From contig JAOZTV010000013.1 of NCBI GenBank assembly GCA_029939015.1, forward strand, positions 1 through 15,236: a DNA stretch of 15,236 bases. Reading direction: 5' to 3'. The stretch's first letter is position 1. Every line of letters begins with the position of its first letter. This document shows positions 14,368 through 15,236 of the stretch, piece by piece. A program made the position numbers and the translations under genes. This DNA comes from Candidatus Aminicenantota bacterium (GTDB lineage Bacteria; Acidobacteriota; Aminicenantia; UBA2199). The notes below the pieces were generated by a model. The model ran no database searches, was not told where the DNA came from, and was given only the letters and a program-made list of their open reading frames with translations.

Positions 14368-15225
14368 ATGAATTTAAAAAGCAAACCATTTATTGGGATA
14401 ATGGCATTCATTATAGTATTGTTTACAATGCCATTGGGCCATGCTATGATGATTCTAATGCAGTTGTTTCTGGGAGAAACTAATCAATATATTGGAGCAA
14501 CAATAGTTGGATTGTTTGGCTTTGCTGCATTATTAATATCTTTAAAAGATAAAAATGATACCCATAGGACGTTTTTAGGTCTATTTGCTGGTATTTTCAT
14601 GTGGACAGGTTTTGTAGAATTCTCTTTTGTTTTTTTTGCTGAACATCTAAGTATTATGCCAATTTTAGAGAATGGAGAAGTCGTAACAAAACCAGAATAT
14701 CTGTTATTGCCTTCAACGATAGGGCTCAATATCTCAATTATTATTTATTTTTTACTAAATGGTCAAACTCGATGTAATTTTTTTCGTTGGATTCGCCGTT
14801 TGTTTAGAATGAATATCCCATCTGTACCAGATGCCAAAACTAAAAATTATGCTGTTGTTACAGCCATGGAAACTATACTTATTATGTGGTCTTTTTATAT
14901 TGTATTAATGCTAGCTTATGATAAAACTATTTTCGGAGATCATCATCCTTTCACATATACTGTATTTTTTGGTGCACTTTTATGGTCACTTTATTTGATA
15001 ATCAGATTGATGAAAATCACCAAAATTGCTCCAGCTATTCGCTATGCTATTCCAACAGTAATCATATTCTGGAATGCTGTTGAAATTTTGGGTAGATGGG
15101 ATTTTTTCAAAGAAATATGGGTTGAACCCACAAACTATATACTTGAAATGGGATTAATATTTGGAGCTTTTACAGGTTTGCTTATCCTATTACTGTTAAG
15201 TCCAAAAAACAAGAAAGTTGAATGA
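14368..15225 (+). CDS. Eight-helix membrane protein of unknown function
   Basis: The 285-residue product has about eight membrane segments (near 8-30, 41-58, 67-92, 112-130, 162-184, 196-214, 225-242, 254-277). Charged or histidine residues placed in or next to the helices include His25 (MPLGHAMMILM), Glu84 in GFVEFSFVFFAEH (81-93), the DHHPF motif (191-195) between helices 5 and 6, and Glu239 in WNAVEILGRWDF. A VVTKPEYLLLPSTIGL segment (105-120) precedes helix 4. I do not recognise a named family. The start has GGAGG 6 bases upstream. The gene is separated from the DUF5916 gene by a strong terminator, so it depends on partial read-through or on a promoter overlapping that terminator. The reading frame is complete, ending 11 bases before the window edge. 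Confidence 0.82.
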   Translation: MNLKSKPFIGIMAFIIVLFTMPLGHAMMILMQLFLGETNQYIGATIVGLFGFAALLISLKDKNDTHRTFLGLFAGIFMWTGFVEFSFVFFAEHLSIMPILENGEVVTKPEYLLLPSTIGLNISIIIYFLLNGQTRCNFFRWIRRLFRMNIPSVPDAKTKNYAVVTAMETILIMWSFYIVLMLAYDKTIFGDHHPFTYTVFFGALLWSLYLIIRLMKITKIAPAIRYAIPTVIIFWNAVEILGRWDFFKEIWVEPTNYILEMGLIFGAFTGLLILLLLSPKNKKVE

Positions 15226-15236
15226 AATTTCACTCT

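Noticed and set aside
1..15236. CRISPR arrays, tRNA/rRNA genes, insertion sequences or prophage.
   Set aside because: No regularly spaced long direct repeats, tRNA-like cloverleaf, transposase or integrase coding sequence, or terminal inverted repeats with target duplications were seen.

Overview
The window is AT-rich (roughly 30% GC by eye) bacterial DNA. A lipoprotein signal, an outer-membrane beta-barrel protein of the DUF5916 type and Sec signal peptides point to a Gram-negative (diderm) bacterium. The gene families (DUF5916/CBM9-like, TolB-like propeller, class V aminotransferase with an RGGCSCAGTYGH motif) recall Bacteroidota/Ignavibacteria/Calditrichota-type lineages. The recognisable -10 boxes are TATAAT-like rather than the Bacteroidetes TAnnTTTG type. 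The taxonomic placement is inference only.

Layout. Positions 1-275 hold the 3' end of an unrecognised plus-strand gene. It converges with a small HsmA-like membrane protein gene (272-649, minus). A minus-strand block then runs from 9612 down to 823. It contains a 6-TM membrane protein (8977-9612) and then a tightly packed five-gene respiratory operon (8674 to 4318): a divergent 12-TM heme-copper oxidase/NO-reductase subunit I-like protein, a SUMF1/FGE-fold lipoprotein, heme O synthase, a 6-TM protein paralogous to 8977-9612, and a 4-TM protein. Next come a NapH/NosR-like membrane ferredoxin with a class V aminotransferase (4230-1932), and a secreted TolB-like beta-propeller protein (1815-823). 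On the plus strand, after a 384-bp divergent intergenic region, come a Yip1-like membrane protein, a sodium:neurotransmitter-type symporter, a DUF5916 outer-membrane protein, a terminator, and an 8-TM protein of unknown function.

The most striking non-coding feature is a promoter architecture repeated four times (upstream of 8674, 4230, 1815 and 9997). Each copy has four short ACA-containing units at 10-11 bp spacing (TGTTACAT, TGTTACAT, AAAACAAT, TGAAACAT), ending exactly 10 bp upstream of a TATAAT/TAAAAT box. This is the geometry expected of an OmpR/PhoB-family response regulator. It ties the respiratory operon, the ferredoxin/aminotransferase pair, the propeller protein and the transporter cluster into one apparent regulon.

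Working model (inference): the minus-strand cluster encodes an unusual membrane-bound terminal oxidoreductase. It has heme-copper-like three-fold symmetric subunit I architecture and His-x-His in helices VI and X, but lacks the paired helix VII histidines of a classical CuB/FeB site. Its heme supply (heme O synthase), accessory membrane proteins and a periplasm-facing lipoprotein are encoded alongside. No subunit II, CuA domain or c-type cytochrome (CxxCH) is encoded in the window, so its electron donor and substrate cannot be named.
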